A DNA stretch of 64,000 nt from Hyphodiscus hymeniophilus (GCA_016508695.1 VNKQ01000004.1:1240001-1304000), one strand, 5' to 3'. Positions 46,778 through 58,565 are shown, numbered from the stretch's first letter. Numbers and translations are program-made. Notes: a model not told the origin generated them from the letters alone.

Positions 46778-47550
46778 TCATTCTTCGAATTTTCCACATT
46801 CATAGACCACCAGGTCCATCAAGTCATTGGACGCCGTTTTCCAAGACCCCAAACATGCCGGCTGAAATTTATGACAACAAATCATTACCCCACTCTCGCA
46901 TAGCCTCATCAACAGACTCTTGACTGTCTTCAAAGCCAGCTGTTTGGGTATCAAATACACGAACATGTGCGTGACACCCTCCTTCCCAATCTGCGTAAAA
47001 AGATCATCCTCATCAAGGTTGAAGTCATAGACCAGCCAGTGAGCCTTCTCGCCAGCTGCGACGGCGTTCAATGTGGCGGTTGCGATCAAAGATGCATTGT
47101 AATCGATGCCAAACCCCGAAGTTGTGAGGGGAGCTGTCTTGGTAATATGGCGAAGGAGACCAATAAGAAATTCGCCGTCGCCGCACCCTAGGTCACATAT
47201 CACTTGCTGGGTGTTGCTAAGCCCAGGCTGAGGTGCCAGATCGAGGTGCATGAGTGTTGCAGCAGCTCGCATTGCTATTTATGCCTCTGTTAGCAGAGTC
47301 CCTCGAGTCGTAGCCCTTCACCAACAGCTTGATGATACTTAAGCAGCCTGGGCACAGATATTTGAGCGGAGTACTGACTTCCTGGGCCTGTCTCGATGTA
47401 GGGCGCAAGAACTCCCGAGTAACCGGAAGGGATGTAATCCAAATCATGGAAAGCGAAAGTTGGCATATGCCACTCAGTTATATCGTCTACATGCTCTAGA
47501 GCTTCAGACTCCTCGACGGCCATATATTGGTTTGAGGGTGCAGCTGTCAT
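46778..47550 (-). CDS. Class I SAM-dependent methyltransferase
   Basis: Two exons (47,379-47,550 and 46,778-47,274) give 222 residues; the intron of 104 nt uses donor GTCAGT and has a gctaac branch sequence. The SAM-binding motif I is VICDLGCGDGEFLIGLL, followed by the acidic loop GFGIDYNASLI and motif IV-like THMFVYLIPKQ. Shape and size resemble small methyltransferases of the 'DLGxGDGR' group, some of which act on protein lysine or small molecules; the acceptor cannot be told. The first 57 residues (MTAAPSNQYMAVEESEALEH...) are acidic with no domain. Its position next to dioxygenase and amidase genes leaves open a small-molecule role. Confidence 0.8.
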
Positions 47551-48212
47551 GATGAAGAACTTCTTGCTGGCATGTTAGGTGGCTTTTGTCAAGGAAGAGA
47601 TGAAGCGAAAGTCATATGTAAAGGGGAAAATGATTCCTCGCTTAGGATCAAGTCGTGATTCCATTGACCGATGTCGTTCATGTACGGGCTGAATTGGCTT
47701 CAAGTGCAGCTCGAGTTAATCTTGTGCAGTGGTGAAGTTTGGAGCAAAAACGACTGTGAAGAAGCGAAGAACGCTAGTCCCGATTTAGAAAAGGGGGAGG
47801 AGGGGGGGTTGTGTTTGAAGGAGCCGAGGAGTCGAGGAAGTCGTACCTACCTTAGGGAGAACGAGGTGACTTCTGTACAAGCAAAGTAGAATGACGAATG
47901 ATTGTTAGGCCTTGACACTTAATCTAGATCGCTGGTTGGAAAGGTAATTTCACGTATTACTTGACGGATCGTAAGCAAGAAGGGAAAGGTTGCGCAAGCT
48001 TGACTTCAACCTCCTACAATCTTTACCGTTTAGCTGTTTCACTTCATAAATACACAGATGTGCCCTCATCCATGCTACTGGTGTGATTGGTATCAAGCTT
48101 ATTTATTGATTTCTGGTCATCGCTGTTGATGCCCTACGCTGTTCACGCGAAGAAAATCGTACAATCAATCAATCATTCCTCAACTCCAACCAGCACCGTT
48201 TTCAAGCTAAAA
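47551..48212. other. Intergenic
   Basis: About 660 bp: promoter of the methyltransferase on the left and 3' flank of the dioxygenase on the right. A 72-codon frame at 47,671-47,889 is not convincing. Nothing else was recognised. Confidence 0.5.
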
Positions 48213-49305
48213 TTAAAAGTTATCCTGGTTTGCGTTCCCCATCAACATAGTGGAATCAGGCTTGTATTTCTTTGAGAGCAGACGAACGTCGTATTTGCAA
48301 TCGAGAACTGCGCCATGCGGATCATTGTGAGCGGGCTTGAACTCCAACAGCAGATCGTCCTTGACCGCGCAAACAGTGTCAGTCTCCAGCCACTGGTCGT
48401 CATTCGGATACAGCTGAGCTGTAACGCCGATGAAGTCGTCGTGCGTGATCATCATATGTATGTGCGCGGGTCGGTTTGGGTGGCGGCCCATTATCTTGAG
48501 CAGATCAGCAGAGGGGCCAGATGTATCAATGGCATATTCAGTCGGCTTCAGGCAGTAGAAATAGAATCTACCGTTCTCGTCGGTGCGAAACTTGCCCCGC
48601 AAATTATTTTTCGTTTGGTGCTCCGGGTCGTGGGCATCATATTTGCCGTTGGTGCTAGCCTGCCACATATCAAAGATGGCGTTCGAGATACCCTTGTTGG
48701 TCTCGGCGTCCTTGATGACACCATGGAAATATGTGAGTTGGCCATCTTTTGGCATGTCCTGTACTACACTGCTACCCAAATCGCGGAACGGAGTGTCGGG
48801 AGACCAAAAAGGTCCGAGAATGGCTGAAGACGTGGGTTCGAGGCCTTTCTCGGTGACAATCTTGTGGTTGATTTCGTCAACGAGTCTGGGTAGAGAATGT
48901 TAGTGAACGTTGAGATTTCCATCGTGGAAAAGTTAACATCGCTGCCGAAGCTGGTAACGTTTCTGATTCATGAAAAGACCGCAAGGGGGCAGGCACTGGT
49001 ACTCACGATTCAACGCCCAGAACATCGCATATCCTCCAAGCTTCGTTTCGATTCTTCCTGTAGGCTTGACCGACAGAGTTGATGTAGTTGACACCGATAA
49101 TCCATTCTTCTTGCGTGAGCTCGACCTCTCGACAGAAGTCGTGCAAATGGCTGATCAGAGAGGTGAGGATTTCTCTGTGTCTGGGTAGTGTCTCGGGGGA
49201 CATTAGATTGATGACATTCTGTGTAAAGTTGGGATCGAATTTGCTGGTGTTTTTCTTGGCCCCATTGCTGCCGTTGGCCGTGCCATTGGTCCCGTTAGTA
49301 GCCAT
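48213..49305 (-). CDS. Intradiol ring-cleavage dioxygenase (catechol/hydroxyquinol 1,2-dioxygenase type)
   Basis: Two exons (49,007-49,305 and 48,213-48,885), intron 121 nt, 323 residues from MATNGTNGTANG (an in-frame ATG lies 24 nt upstream). The N-terminal helical domain with the linker (FTQNVINLMSPETLPRHR) is typical of non-heme Fe(III) catechol/hydroxyquinol 1,2-dioxygenases, which open the ring between the two hydroxyls. Iron ligands are visible: Tyr in DMWQASTNGKYDAHD, Tyr in RFYFYCLKPTEYAI, and two His in HPNRPAHIHMMI. TSSAILGPFWSPDTPFRDLG precedes them as expected. It is likely a cytosolic enzyme feeding the 3-oxoadipate pathway. The neighbouring regulator-like, methyltransferase and amidase genes may be functionally linked. 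Confidence 0.93.
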
Positions 49306-50029
49306 GATGGTATCTGTTTGCTGGAACAAAGAGTTGCGGTTGTTCAGCTTCGTTCTGAAGAGAAGGAAGACCTGCGAATGATGATGGATGTTCTAGTCTA
49401 TGACCTACGGCGGGACAAGAGAGGAGGAGGAGTCAATGTATATATGCATTGTAAGCCACCAAAAAGCGAGCCCCAGAACTAGGTACATGTTACGGAGTTC
49501 CGCTGCGGTACTAAGGAGGTGAGGGGAAGCTTTGCGTTGACCAGATGAAGATGCTGGGAAAACATAGAGCCGTGTTTGTGGATCGTCGGCTCGTGAAGTC
49601 GGCACGTCACGCACGTGAGTTGCATCAGGGTAAGTTTATTCCCGATGTCGACAACGGGGGAACCAAGGGCCGGGATGATCTGCGGCATGTCGATGAGGGG
49701 TGAGGCGGGGTGCCGGTTGTGTCAGCAATGATGCATGTCTGATTCCAATGGCGATTTCTTAGGCATCATTCCGTGTCTACCCATCTACTTATCTGTTTGG
49801 GGAATTCAAAACACGAACGATTTCTCATTACTGTCGGAACGGTACGGGAGAATAGACAGAAGAAGATAATGCGGTTCTTTCTCATGTCAGATATCTGTTA
49901 CAGGCATGCATGTTTCGGCTATTGAGTAGAGTTCGGGAGAGCCATTCAAGCTGTGCTCCTAGGTACCATCTCATCCGTCAACAACAGCATCATTTACAAA
50001 GACAGCTTCGTAGACGCAAGAGACTGGTT
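49306..50029. other. Intergenic, dioxygenase promoter
   Basis: About 725 bp upstream of the minus-strand dioxygenase and past the 3' end of the amidase. Pairs such as tcacgcacgtgagttgc near 49,605 contain an E-box-like cacgtg, a possible bHLH site. No gene was seen. Confidence 0.45.
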
Positions 50030-52065
50030 CTACAACGCATTGCCCAGGATTTCTGTCAAAGCAAGCACCTTCTCCTCCTGAAGTCTGCGTCCCACAATCT
50101 GCAACCCAACATATGCCCCATTGTAAATTTCAGGATCATCTATCCCCAATGAGTCCGCACCATCATAAATCAGGAGATGAGAAACTTACAGCTTTTCCAA
50201 ACCTTCATATCTGGCTCATTCATCGGCTTGTATTCCTCATCCACAACATCAATAGATTTATCCGCCGTCGTAACAGGTAATACTGCGGCTGAGTAGTCGA
50301 GTAGGTTAACCCATGCGCTGTATCCTGGAGATACTCTCTTGTTAGAATCTCCAAAGCTAATCTTACGCGCCACCAAAGAAATACAAAAATCGCTGTGAGC
50401 TCAAGGAGCAACGTACCGTAGTAATCATACATATTGGGCCGCGCAGCGGCAAATGGAGCGAGTGGTGCAACGATGGCATCTACTGGGCGTCCAGTTCCAG
50501 TGAGAGAGGATGTGGAATTCCAGTAATCCATATACTACAAAATAGATGGTTAGTGACAGCACCTGTGCCAGGCTCTTTCTTCCCGGAAGCATACATCTTT
50601 CTGGTATTGGCGTTTGGCGATATTAACAGCAGCAATCTCGCTCGCTGTAAATTGTTCCCCGAGACTACCATAAGTCGCGGCGACCTGCGAAGCCATAGGC
50701 TCGCCAGTGAGTTTGAATACGCCGTGGACTGCGGGTTTTTAGTGACCGATGTAACTTGAAGCAGGACAGAACGAACCATCTGCGCCTCCATCGAATTTCC
50801 AGGTTTTGAACTAGGAGTGTGAATTTAAGCAGAGACGTAAGGGCAGTAGGAGGAACCAACAGCGATGTCAAAAGCCAGCTCGTGAGAAGGGGGCTGCCAT
50901 TCAATAACCTTATGACCGAGCTTCTCAATCGTCTTCACTACTATCTCCACTGCCCTACGCACCGGCGGCTGAGGTCGCACAACTCCATCACTTCGCAGGA
51001 TACCGAATGAAAGCTGGCCACCACCACCAGTCTTGACAAGGTTAAGAACAGCTTGCTCCTGTTCGTCACGCCATGGAATCTCAGCGACCAATGGGTCATG
51101 AAGCCATGGCTGCTGACTGAGCACGCTTTTGATCACCAGTCTCAATGCTCCGACGGAAGTAGCCAATGGGCCGACAACTGACTGGATTGAGTTTTGGCCG
51201 TCCATGCTGTTAGCCATACCCTCGTATGGTAACCTACCAGCCGATGGGCGAATTCCATAAAGACCGTTGAAAGCCGCTGGGATTCGAATTGATCCGCCGA
51301 TATCTGTCCCAAACCCAACAGGAGATCCTCTCAATCCAATGAGAGCACCTTCACCACCAGAACTTCCACCAGATGCAAGATTTCGGTTTTTAGGATTGTA
51401 GGTGTAGCCAATAATGTTATTGACAGTCTCACCAGCCATCAACGTGTGTGGTACAGACGTCTTACAATATAGCACGGCACCCAAGTCTCGAAGCTCCCTG
51501 ACCATTTCGCTCTCGAATACCTTCTCCTTCCCAGTCCCTTTCTTCCCTTCGAACGTGCCAATCCACCCAACATATCCCATTGTAGTTTCGACGTCTTTCA
51601 CATGGAATTGGTCTTTCAAGCTGACTGGGAGGCCATGGAGGGGCCCTACAGGCTTTTGGTGTTCGGCATAATAATCATCAAGCTTTTGGGCATCGGCAAT
51701 CGCAGCGTCGAAGAAGATTTCATGAAGGCAATTCACCTGCTCAATCATTAGCACGAGATCTGCCGAATTCAACTGATAAGGGACAGATAACATGCCATCT
51801 GGTGGGCAAGCGCTGCTCGGTGACAAAATGCCTCTGCAACTTCGCGAGCTTTCCATTTTCCTGAAGTGGTGCTTTCCACGATTCCAACAGCATCAGTTTC
51901 TGTGATTTCAATCTCTCGTGGCGATAGAAATTGCTGTATGTATTTGCTAGTGACATCTCTTTGTTCCGAGGCAGATGGAAGAGGGGTCGATAGGATCCAT
52001 GATTTTGGGATCAGCGCATTCACTGAATCGCGCTTTTCTTTCGCCAATGCTCTCCAATCGACCAT
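50030..52065 (-). CDS. Amidase (acetamidase-type, amidase signature family)
   Basis: Seven exons (51,796-52,065; 50,861-51,736; 50,777-50,810; 50,595-50,728; 50,417-50,534; 50,190-50,324; 50,030-50,139) give 558 residues with consistent phases. The Ser-cisSer-Lys machinery is complete: Lys in LPVSLKDQFHVK, SGGSSGGEGAL, and nucleophile motif GFGTDIGGSIRIPAAFNGLYG. Fungal acetamidase-like landmarks follow, including the C-terminal YNGAYVGLQIVGRRLQEEKV. It hydrolyses carboxamides to acid and ammonia, probably in the cytosol. Intron 1 starts with GC (gcatgt) and is forced by the AHQ/VNCLHEIFFD junction. The third exon is only 34 nt. Intron 3 uses a GTTCGT donor. In contrast to the amidase at 19.3-21.6 kb, the catalytic motif here is standard. 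Confidence 0.94.
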
Positions 52066-52594
52066 GTTTGCGAGTGCGAATTGATTCTTATTGCTTCGTG
52101 TGACTAGAATATGATTTTTTAAGAAATCACCGTAGAAGATGATTCTTGAACAAGGGTGGAGTTTTGCTGATTTCGTGAAAGGGAAATATGTGTATCTCTG
52201 GTGGTCGTGGGAATTGCGCGGCGACAGTTTCTGAGAGGCAAGTTGGTTGACTTATCTAGACGAACGAGAATGCCCCAAGATTCAATCACCTTATGTCCGG
52301 TCTAATCGAAGATTTGAAGGTTGTAAGCCAAGCAAGTGCAGCTACAACTTTCGGACATAGATAACGATTGTCGAAGCCAAAAGTGGGGGGTTGACGTGGC
52401 GTTTGTAGTATGTTAACAAAACATCTCGCATGAGCGTCTGAGGACCGATCAGCTTGCACAATTGTGTTGTCTCTCGACCTCGGAAGGGTTTCGCATCAAA
52501 AACGAACTCAGCCGGACTATGCGGACCGCTTCAAAACCCTCTTCCCATCTGCTGGAATGTTCATTGTGTCAAGGGATTAACGTTGGTTCTCACC
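52066..52594. other. Intergenic, amidase promoter
   Basis: About 530 bp between the amidase start and the 3' end of the AlkB-type gene. An 81-codon plus-strand frame starting at 52,454 is antisense to the last AlkB exon and is not a gene. Confidence 0.5.
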
Positions 52595-53802
52595 TCAATG
52601 CATTTGCCGGACATTGAGATTGATACGCTTGGTTTTCATCCATCCATCCCAATGACCAAGGGAGCCGTCCAAGCCAACGTCGTTTGGCCAACTTCCTAAG
52701 TGACTTGGGCAAGTGTCAGGAAATATTTTAGGAACACCATGCCAAGCAAAGCGTGCTTCGCTCATCACTGTAAATTTGTTAAAGTCAGACTCCGCCTAAC
52801 CTTCAGGCGCATTGCAGAGGAAGACCGAGTAAGACCGAATAGATCAATACCGTAGGAATTACATACTGACAAGTGCATCTCCTGATCGCAAGCGAATGAC
52901 TACATGTCTGAACCCTGCCTCCATTGTATGGTCTTCAATAGCAATCAGAAATAGGCATTCACATCCAAGGCTGATGCTGACCAGGGGCTGGTTGACTTCT
53001 TCACTGACGTCGCGATGCATGCTCAACGTGTCTCCTGGGGAATAGATATTGACAATGGCAGCTTGAGGGTCCATGCCATCAACAATGTCACGAATAAGAT
53101 TGCCAACATCCGCAGGGAACTCCGGAGGTACTTCCTCGGGGTATACTTTATTCGTCCAATCATACTGACCTCCAAGCGTCATCCACCTCATCTTTGTCTG
53201 AAGTACTTGCTTCATTTCAAGGCCCTTGTGGACTTTGGGATCCCTTGGTTTGAATAATACGTCGGATTTGGAAGCGGCGAAGAAGGAGGTGGCATGACTT
53301 GGATAGGATACCTCGTAATGAAGATGAAGATTGGTTTGATGCTTGGGATTTGAAAGGTCGCGGTGTAGGAGTTTATCCAGGAGGACGCGTTGAGTCTTTG
53401 GAGGAAGAATACCCGGATAAATTGTAACACCTTAGACAAGTCAGGAAACATCGCATTCGAGCATGGACGAGATAGATTTACGATATTCGACTCGATAATC
53501 TCCTCGTCCAGAACTCATGTGGAAACAAACGCATGCTTACCAGGAATGCCATTGACAGTGTAGGAATTCGAGGATGGTAGAGAACTATTCAGAGAGACTG
53601 GCTGTGAAACAACATTCTCAGAATGAAAACGGTCGAATATCTTCTCTAGAAAATTCAATCTCTCTACGGACTCCGTGTGCGAAGCAGATCCGAAGTCCAG
53701 AATGTCGGGCGCTGCTATACGCGGGTCATTAGTGTCCTTGACAGACCGCAGCTCCTTGAAGATTGTCTTCAGTTTCTGGGGTGGTATTCTGTATGGATCC
53801 AT
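52595..53802 (-). CDS. AlkB-type 2-oxoglutarate/Fe(II) dioxygenase (ALKBH1-like)
   Basis: Three exons (53,541-53,802; 52,867-53,430; 52,595-52,767) give 332 residues in phase. The first domain is polar; then GVTIYPGILPPKTQRVLLD opens the dioxygenase part. The iron triad is visible as MHRDVSEE (His and Asp) and RFAWHGVPKIFP (distal His, exon 3), and the 2-oxoglutarate Arg in KRINLNVRQM at the C-terminus. NIYSPGDTLSMHRD and PLVSISLGCECLFLI match the family. ALKBH1-like enzymes demethylate nucleic acids (DNA or tRNA) in the nucleus or mitochondria; which substrate applies here is unknown. The gene is divergent from cdc2, with 430 bp between starts. Confidence 0.92.
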
Positions 53803-54231
53803 GCTGAGCTATTGATCACCAATGCCCAATCCATAGTAAAGTAGAAATTTCAAAAGATTGTCGCTGCGGAAAATATCTGGTACCTGAATGTTACAGAAGC
53901 GAGCCAATGGCTGCTGGCGCGTTCCGTTCGCTGTATTGACTTCGAGTTAGGTTCGCGCCAACTCTGTTTACTCGAATAAACAACAACGGAAATCTCGACG
54001 ACCCAACGGACCTGGAAGCCAACGACTAATTTGCCCATCGATCTCAAGAACAGAAGTTGAGTTGCCTCTTCAGCTCTCGACGAATTGTTTTCTTTCCATT
54101 CTACCAGATGCTACTTTAGTGCACGCAACTCGCCCCTCCTTCACCGCCCCGCACATCGTCGCAAAATTGCATATTATATCATCAATAACTCGTCCACACT
54201 CCTTTGTGAACATCAATCGATACCCTTCATC
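53803..54231. promoter_or_regulatory. Divergent promoter region AlkB-type / cdc2
   Basis: 429 bp between the two start codons. The cdc2 frame is open back to an ATG at 54,085 without stop, but the added residues have no counterpart in Cdk1, so this is leader sequence. No TATA box was recognised with confidence. Confidence 0.5.
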
Positions 54232-55378
54232 ATGGAAAATTATCAGAAATTAGAGAAAATCGGGGAAGGTTCGTCAAAGCTCCTATCCGCCATCCACAGA
54301 ACCGACCAATGTCTCGTACATGAAACCACAGGTGCATACTGACCATTGACGTTTCCAGGTACGTACGGTGTTGTCTACAAGGCCCGCGACTTGCTACATC
54401 CAGGAAGAATAGTCGCCCTCAAGAAGATCCGCCTTGAAGCCGAAGATGAAGGGGTTCCGAGTACCGCCATTCGTGAGATCTCTCTTTTAAAGGAAATGAA
54501 CGACCCAAACATCGTCCAACTCTACAACATTGTCCACGCAGATGGCCACAAGCTATACCTGGTATTTGAATTTCTTGATCTTGACTTGAAGAAATATATG
54601 GAGTCGCTCCCTGTCAGTGATGGCGGACGCGGAAAGGCCTTGCCTGAGGGCTCTGGTCCAGAGCTTGCACGACTTGGATTGGGCGACGCGATGGTGAAGA
54701 AGTTCATGAGCCAGCTTTGCGAGGGTGTCAGATACTGCCACAGCCACCGAATTCTCCACCGTGATCTCAAGCCGCAGAACTTGCTGATCGATCGAGAGGG
54801 TAACCTCAAGCTGGCGGACTTTGGTCTCGCGCGTGCCTTCGGTGTCCCTCTACGAACATACACACACGAGGTGGTCACTTTGTGGTATCGCTCTCCTGAA
54901 ATTCTTCTTGGTGGTCGGCAATATTCTACTGGTGTCGACATGTGGTCTGTTGGATGTATCTTCGCTGAGATGTGCACCAAGAAGCCTCTGTTCCCAGGCG
55001 ATTCTGAGATTGATGAGATCTTCAAGATCTTCAAGTAAGTATCCCTTTCTGATGTGGATCATGTCTGTTAACATGCGTACCAGGCTTCTCGGTACTCCAA
55101 CTGAACTAGAATGGCCTGGCGTTTCCGACAAAACCTGCTTTCCCGACTTCAAGAGCTCATTTCCCAAATGGAAGCGAGACCCGCATGCCCCTCTTTGCAT
55201 CAACCTGGACGACCGTGGTCTCGACCTCCTTGAATTGATGCTCGTGTACGATCCAGCTGGTCGCATCTCCGCTAAGCAAGCCTGCCAGCACCCCTACTTC
55301 GAAGAAGGTAGCGCTGCATACTCTGGTCGCGGTCTGGGACCTACGTTTACAAAGGCGACCACCAATGGATATCATTGA
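54232..55378 (+). CDS. cdc2: Cyclin-dependent kinase Cdk1 (Cdc2)
   Basis: Three exons (54,232-54,268; 54,359-55,034; 55,084-55,378) give 335 residues. Master cell-cycle Ser/Thr kinase partnered by B-type cyclins. It begins MENYQKLEKIGEGTYG with inhibitory Thr14 and Tyr15; the PSTAIRE cyclin-binding helix is at residues 46-52; catalytic loop HRDLKPQNLL, DFGLARAFG, and activation loop TYTHEVVTLWYRSPE follow; then the CDK insert (ISAKQACQHPYFE). The first intron splits the Gly13 codon, directly before the inhibitory site, and uses donor GTTCGT. The second intron is 49 nt. Compared with usual fungal Cdc2 there are unremarkable substitutions only. The length (about 320-335) is normal. Confidence 0.97.
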
Positions 55379-57655
55379 ACACAGTGCCATGACGCATGAG
55401 TTGATATGAAGGGATGAGAGACGAACAAACTAGCTTAGAGTATTTTCACCTGCATAAGCTTGGATAGTGTATGAAAACGAGGTCTTACAGGAAGCAGGTT
55501 TAGCATGCATGCCGGATGAGCGATATCTCTTTTGTCTGGCAGCATACTCGGTCATTATTCTCATTTGCGTTCTAGCCTGGCGAAGAAGAAATGGATGGAG
55601 CGGGTCTGGCGTCATCTGGCAGGTTTGGTCTGGCGGATTGATATCATGATTGCTTCTTGTAGTGTACACACAGCATCGCCTTTTTGGGAACTTCATAATG
55701 ACACAGAGTGCTAATGCGTGGATTTAATCTGAGCCCCGAGGACAAGTGTTTCATTCATGCTCTCCTAGCCCTTCTCGCTTTTCATGCATGGCTACAGCAA
55801 CGCACATCGCTCGTTCCATCAGGACATCGCATTGACCAAGCAACCTAATAATACCTCATCAATCAAAACTGCTTTATGCCAGACTTTCTTCCAGTTAGAG
55901 AGTCTGGTTTACCCTAGATGCATGTCGTGGAGGCCTCGCAACCTGTCACGGGGCTGTGGGGGTAATGCTGTTCTTTTCCCACGATGCCCATCCTCGAAAG
56001 TATATCAGCCTTCTCAGGCGTCGCATCTTATTTAAGAGCGAAAGACGCAGAACAACGATACACCCTGGAACGGCAATAAAGAACGCTGAGGGGCAAGGAG
56101 AACACATCAGTATGGGCTTCAAAAAGCGTCCGCACATGGTAAGGACCTCATCCGTCGCCGTCGCTAGTCAAGAAGAGTCGTGTTACTATAATGGTAATCT
56201 TGCAATATGCTCGCAGAGAAGCGTTGCTTCTTCACGGAGCACAGAACCTTGAAGAAAATGAACAGCACCAGGCGGTCAGTTGATTTGGAATAGCAATAGT
56301 GCCTAGTGAGAACACACCTCCAGCCCATGACTTTCGGAACACAATCATGGATGCTTTGCAACATGTGAGTGGTGTCTCCAACTCATATCCCTTCCGCCTG
56401 ACTCACTTGATTGTCAGAAGGCAGTATGAGGGTGTGCCTTGTGGTCCCAAAGGCAGGGTTGCGAAGGAGTGAAGGAGGAGAGGAGGAGGAGGGGAACTCC
56501 ATAGGCATATACGAATGACAATTTCAGTGAATTTCGCTTCAATTCGCTGCGCGATAGCGTAGCCCCTACAACTGCTCAACAAATGCTAGACGACTGTGAC
56601 AGATTTAAATTCATTTAAACAAAACTTCATGCGAAAGGGCTTGAATGTCAATAAGGACTGAGAAAAGCCCTACCTGCCTATGATCACTCCTTCCCAACCT
56701 TCATCCCATACATAACATACAACTTTAAGCATCAGTAAATATATTCTCCAAGTTGTCAAATCAATTACTTTTACCCGATCACTAATTTGAAGCTTTTGAT
56801 CCAAGCCATTGCTCTCTACTCAGGCAAAGCAACCATGCTCACACTCCGCCTCGAGAAACCCGCGGCATCGACAGTGGTACACGATCCCTCTTTCTCGATT
56901 GTGGTAATCCCACTAGAGTTTTGCGGGGATGCCGGCTTCAATGGCGGGAAATTGATGTGATCAGATGAGTTTCGTCTGACGATGAGGCAGTCATACATGC
57001 CCCATGGTGTGCAAAGGCTGCTGCATCCGACGATGTGTGTATGATTCTGCATCATCTATTTTGTGAGGCGACGTGATAGAAGCACTGCGCAAGGTAGCTG
57101 ATGATGACAGAGATGATTGTGACATCAATGCGGAGTAAAGTCTTTGCAAGGGTCGTTTGGGGAGCGGAATAACTTTGACGATGTTCATGCTGCGTGCTGC
57201 GATGGGGTTCGAGTACGTGCAATCACAAGACGTTATATGGAATGAAAGGCATTGTTGTAGAGTGTCCTTAATTGAATATGGAGGTATAATTAACTCGTAC
57301 TACGAGATTACTACCTTGGGCACACCGCAGTTGGAAGGCATCAGCTATGGAGTAGAACACGAGACGATTGGCAAGGCTTACATTCGGGAAGCCAAAAAAA
57401 GATCGTAATTCTTACGATGAAACCAATGAGATGCCACATGCTTCTATAACATGGTTAAAGCAATTGCAATTAGTATGATGTCAGGATCGTTTTGCTTTCT
57501 GAATAAAGTATATCACAAAGACGGTGTAGTATTTCTCAATAAACACGCCATCCTCAGATTCGCTCATCAAGACCTGCCTTCTGTACCCATCCGAGACGCT
57601 GGAAAAAATGAAGACTCCAAGTTGCCTTTGCTGGTATCGAGCCCTTTTAATGAAT
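55379..57655. other. 2.3-kb gene-free stretch
   Basis: Between the 3' ends of cdc2 (+) and p23 (-). No domain-bearing frame was found. A minus-strand frame at 56,816-57,055 has four Cys in its first half (VGCSSLCTPWGMYDC) and Asn-x-Ser sites, reminiscent of a small secreted protein, but no signal peptide or first exon could be joined to it. Composition is normal. Confidence 0.5.
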
Positions 57656-58565
57656 CTAGTTGACTTCCTCAATCTTGGACTTCGATGGCTCGGCCTTGTC
57701 ATCCTCCTCGAGCTCTGGCATCTCCTCATCGTCATCCTCGTCGTCATCTTCTTCTTCTTCAGCCTCCTCGCCCTCACCACCCATGCCTGCTCCACCCAAT
57801 TTCGAGAAATCGATGCCACCGAAATCACCTCCAGCTCCACCCATCATGCTGCTCATATCTGTAAATCAAGAAGTCAGCTCGTGCTCACGAATATCATACA
57901 CAAACCAAGGTTACTAACCACCCATACCTGGCATTCCACCTGCAGGGTTATGTTAGAAAATTGTCAAGGTTTTGAAGCATGTGAGAGCTTACCCATGCCG
58001 CCCATGTTGCCAAGATCATCCTCGGGTGCCTCATCTTGCTCATCCTCATCAACCCACTTGTCGAAATCGGTCTTGAGGAAGTGGACCTTCTTCGCATCCT
58101 TCAGTAAGCGGGGCCAGAACTCCTCCTTGGCCTCCTTCTTTCGCAGGACAATCTCGATGTTCTTGGCGGTGTGGTTGACCTTGCTCTCTGCTTCGTCGAT
58201 CTCCGCATAGAACTCCAGCTCCAGGAAGTAATCGCGCTTGAGGGAATCGGAGTGGCCGGCGAATTTGAGGGATTGGGGCTTGAGCTCCAGCTTCAGCTTG
58301 GAGGGTTGGACATCAGGTACGGTGATGGTGAGGTAGATAAAGTTCTTTGCGGCGTCGGTCTTGTTGGAGCGCTGGGCCCAAAGGACTGTTGGTGGTGTTA
58401 GTCAGAGCGGTGCAGAGGTAACCAGAGCTCCAAAGATGGGTGGTGAGGCATTGGTGATGTTATTTGCTAGTTTGGTAGCAAAGGCTTCAGCCTGGATAGG
58501 AAGCTCTGCTCGGGAGAGGGGTTGTTTTAATGTGACTTACCTTCGGGAGTTAAAGCTTGAGACAT
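57656..58565 (-). CDS. SBA1: p23/Sba1 Hsp90 co-chaperone
   Basis: Four exons (58,541-58,565; 57,993-58,385; 57,919-57,939; 57,656-57,858) give 213 residues. The CS domain begins ALTPEVLWAQRSNKTDAAKN and contains LKPQSLKFAG, YFLELEFYAEIDE and ARLL-like FWPRLLKDAKKVHFLKTDFD, KWVDEDEQDE, which bind and stabilise ATP-bound Hsp90 dimers in the cytosol and nucleus. The C-terminus is Gly/Met-rich (GGMGGMPGMG) then strongly acidic. The third exon is a micro-exon of 21 nt (or 12 nt if an inner GTATGG donor is used; both keep the frame). The first exon codes for only eight residues. The gene is divergent from VPS24. Confidence 0.93.

Noticed and set aside
54085..54231. N-terminal extension of cdc2 from an upstream in-frame ATG
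   Set aside because: Cdk1 proteins begin with MENYQK; the extension has no counterpart and reads like untranslated leader.
56816..57055. Cys-containing minus-strand frame that could be a small secreted protein
   Set aside because: No signal peptide, no credible upstream exon, Cys spacing not of a known family.
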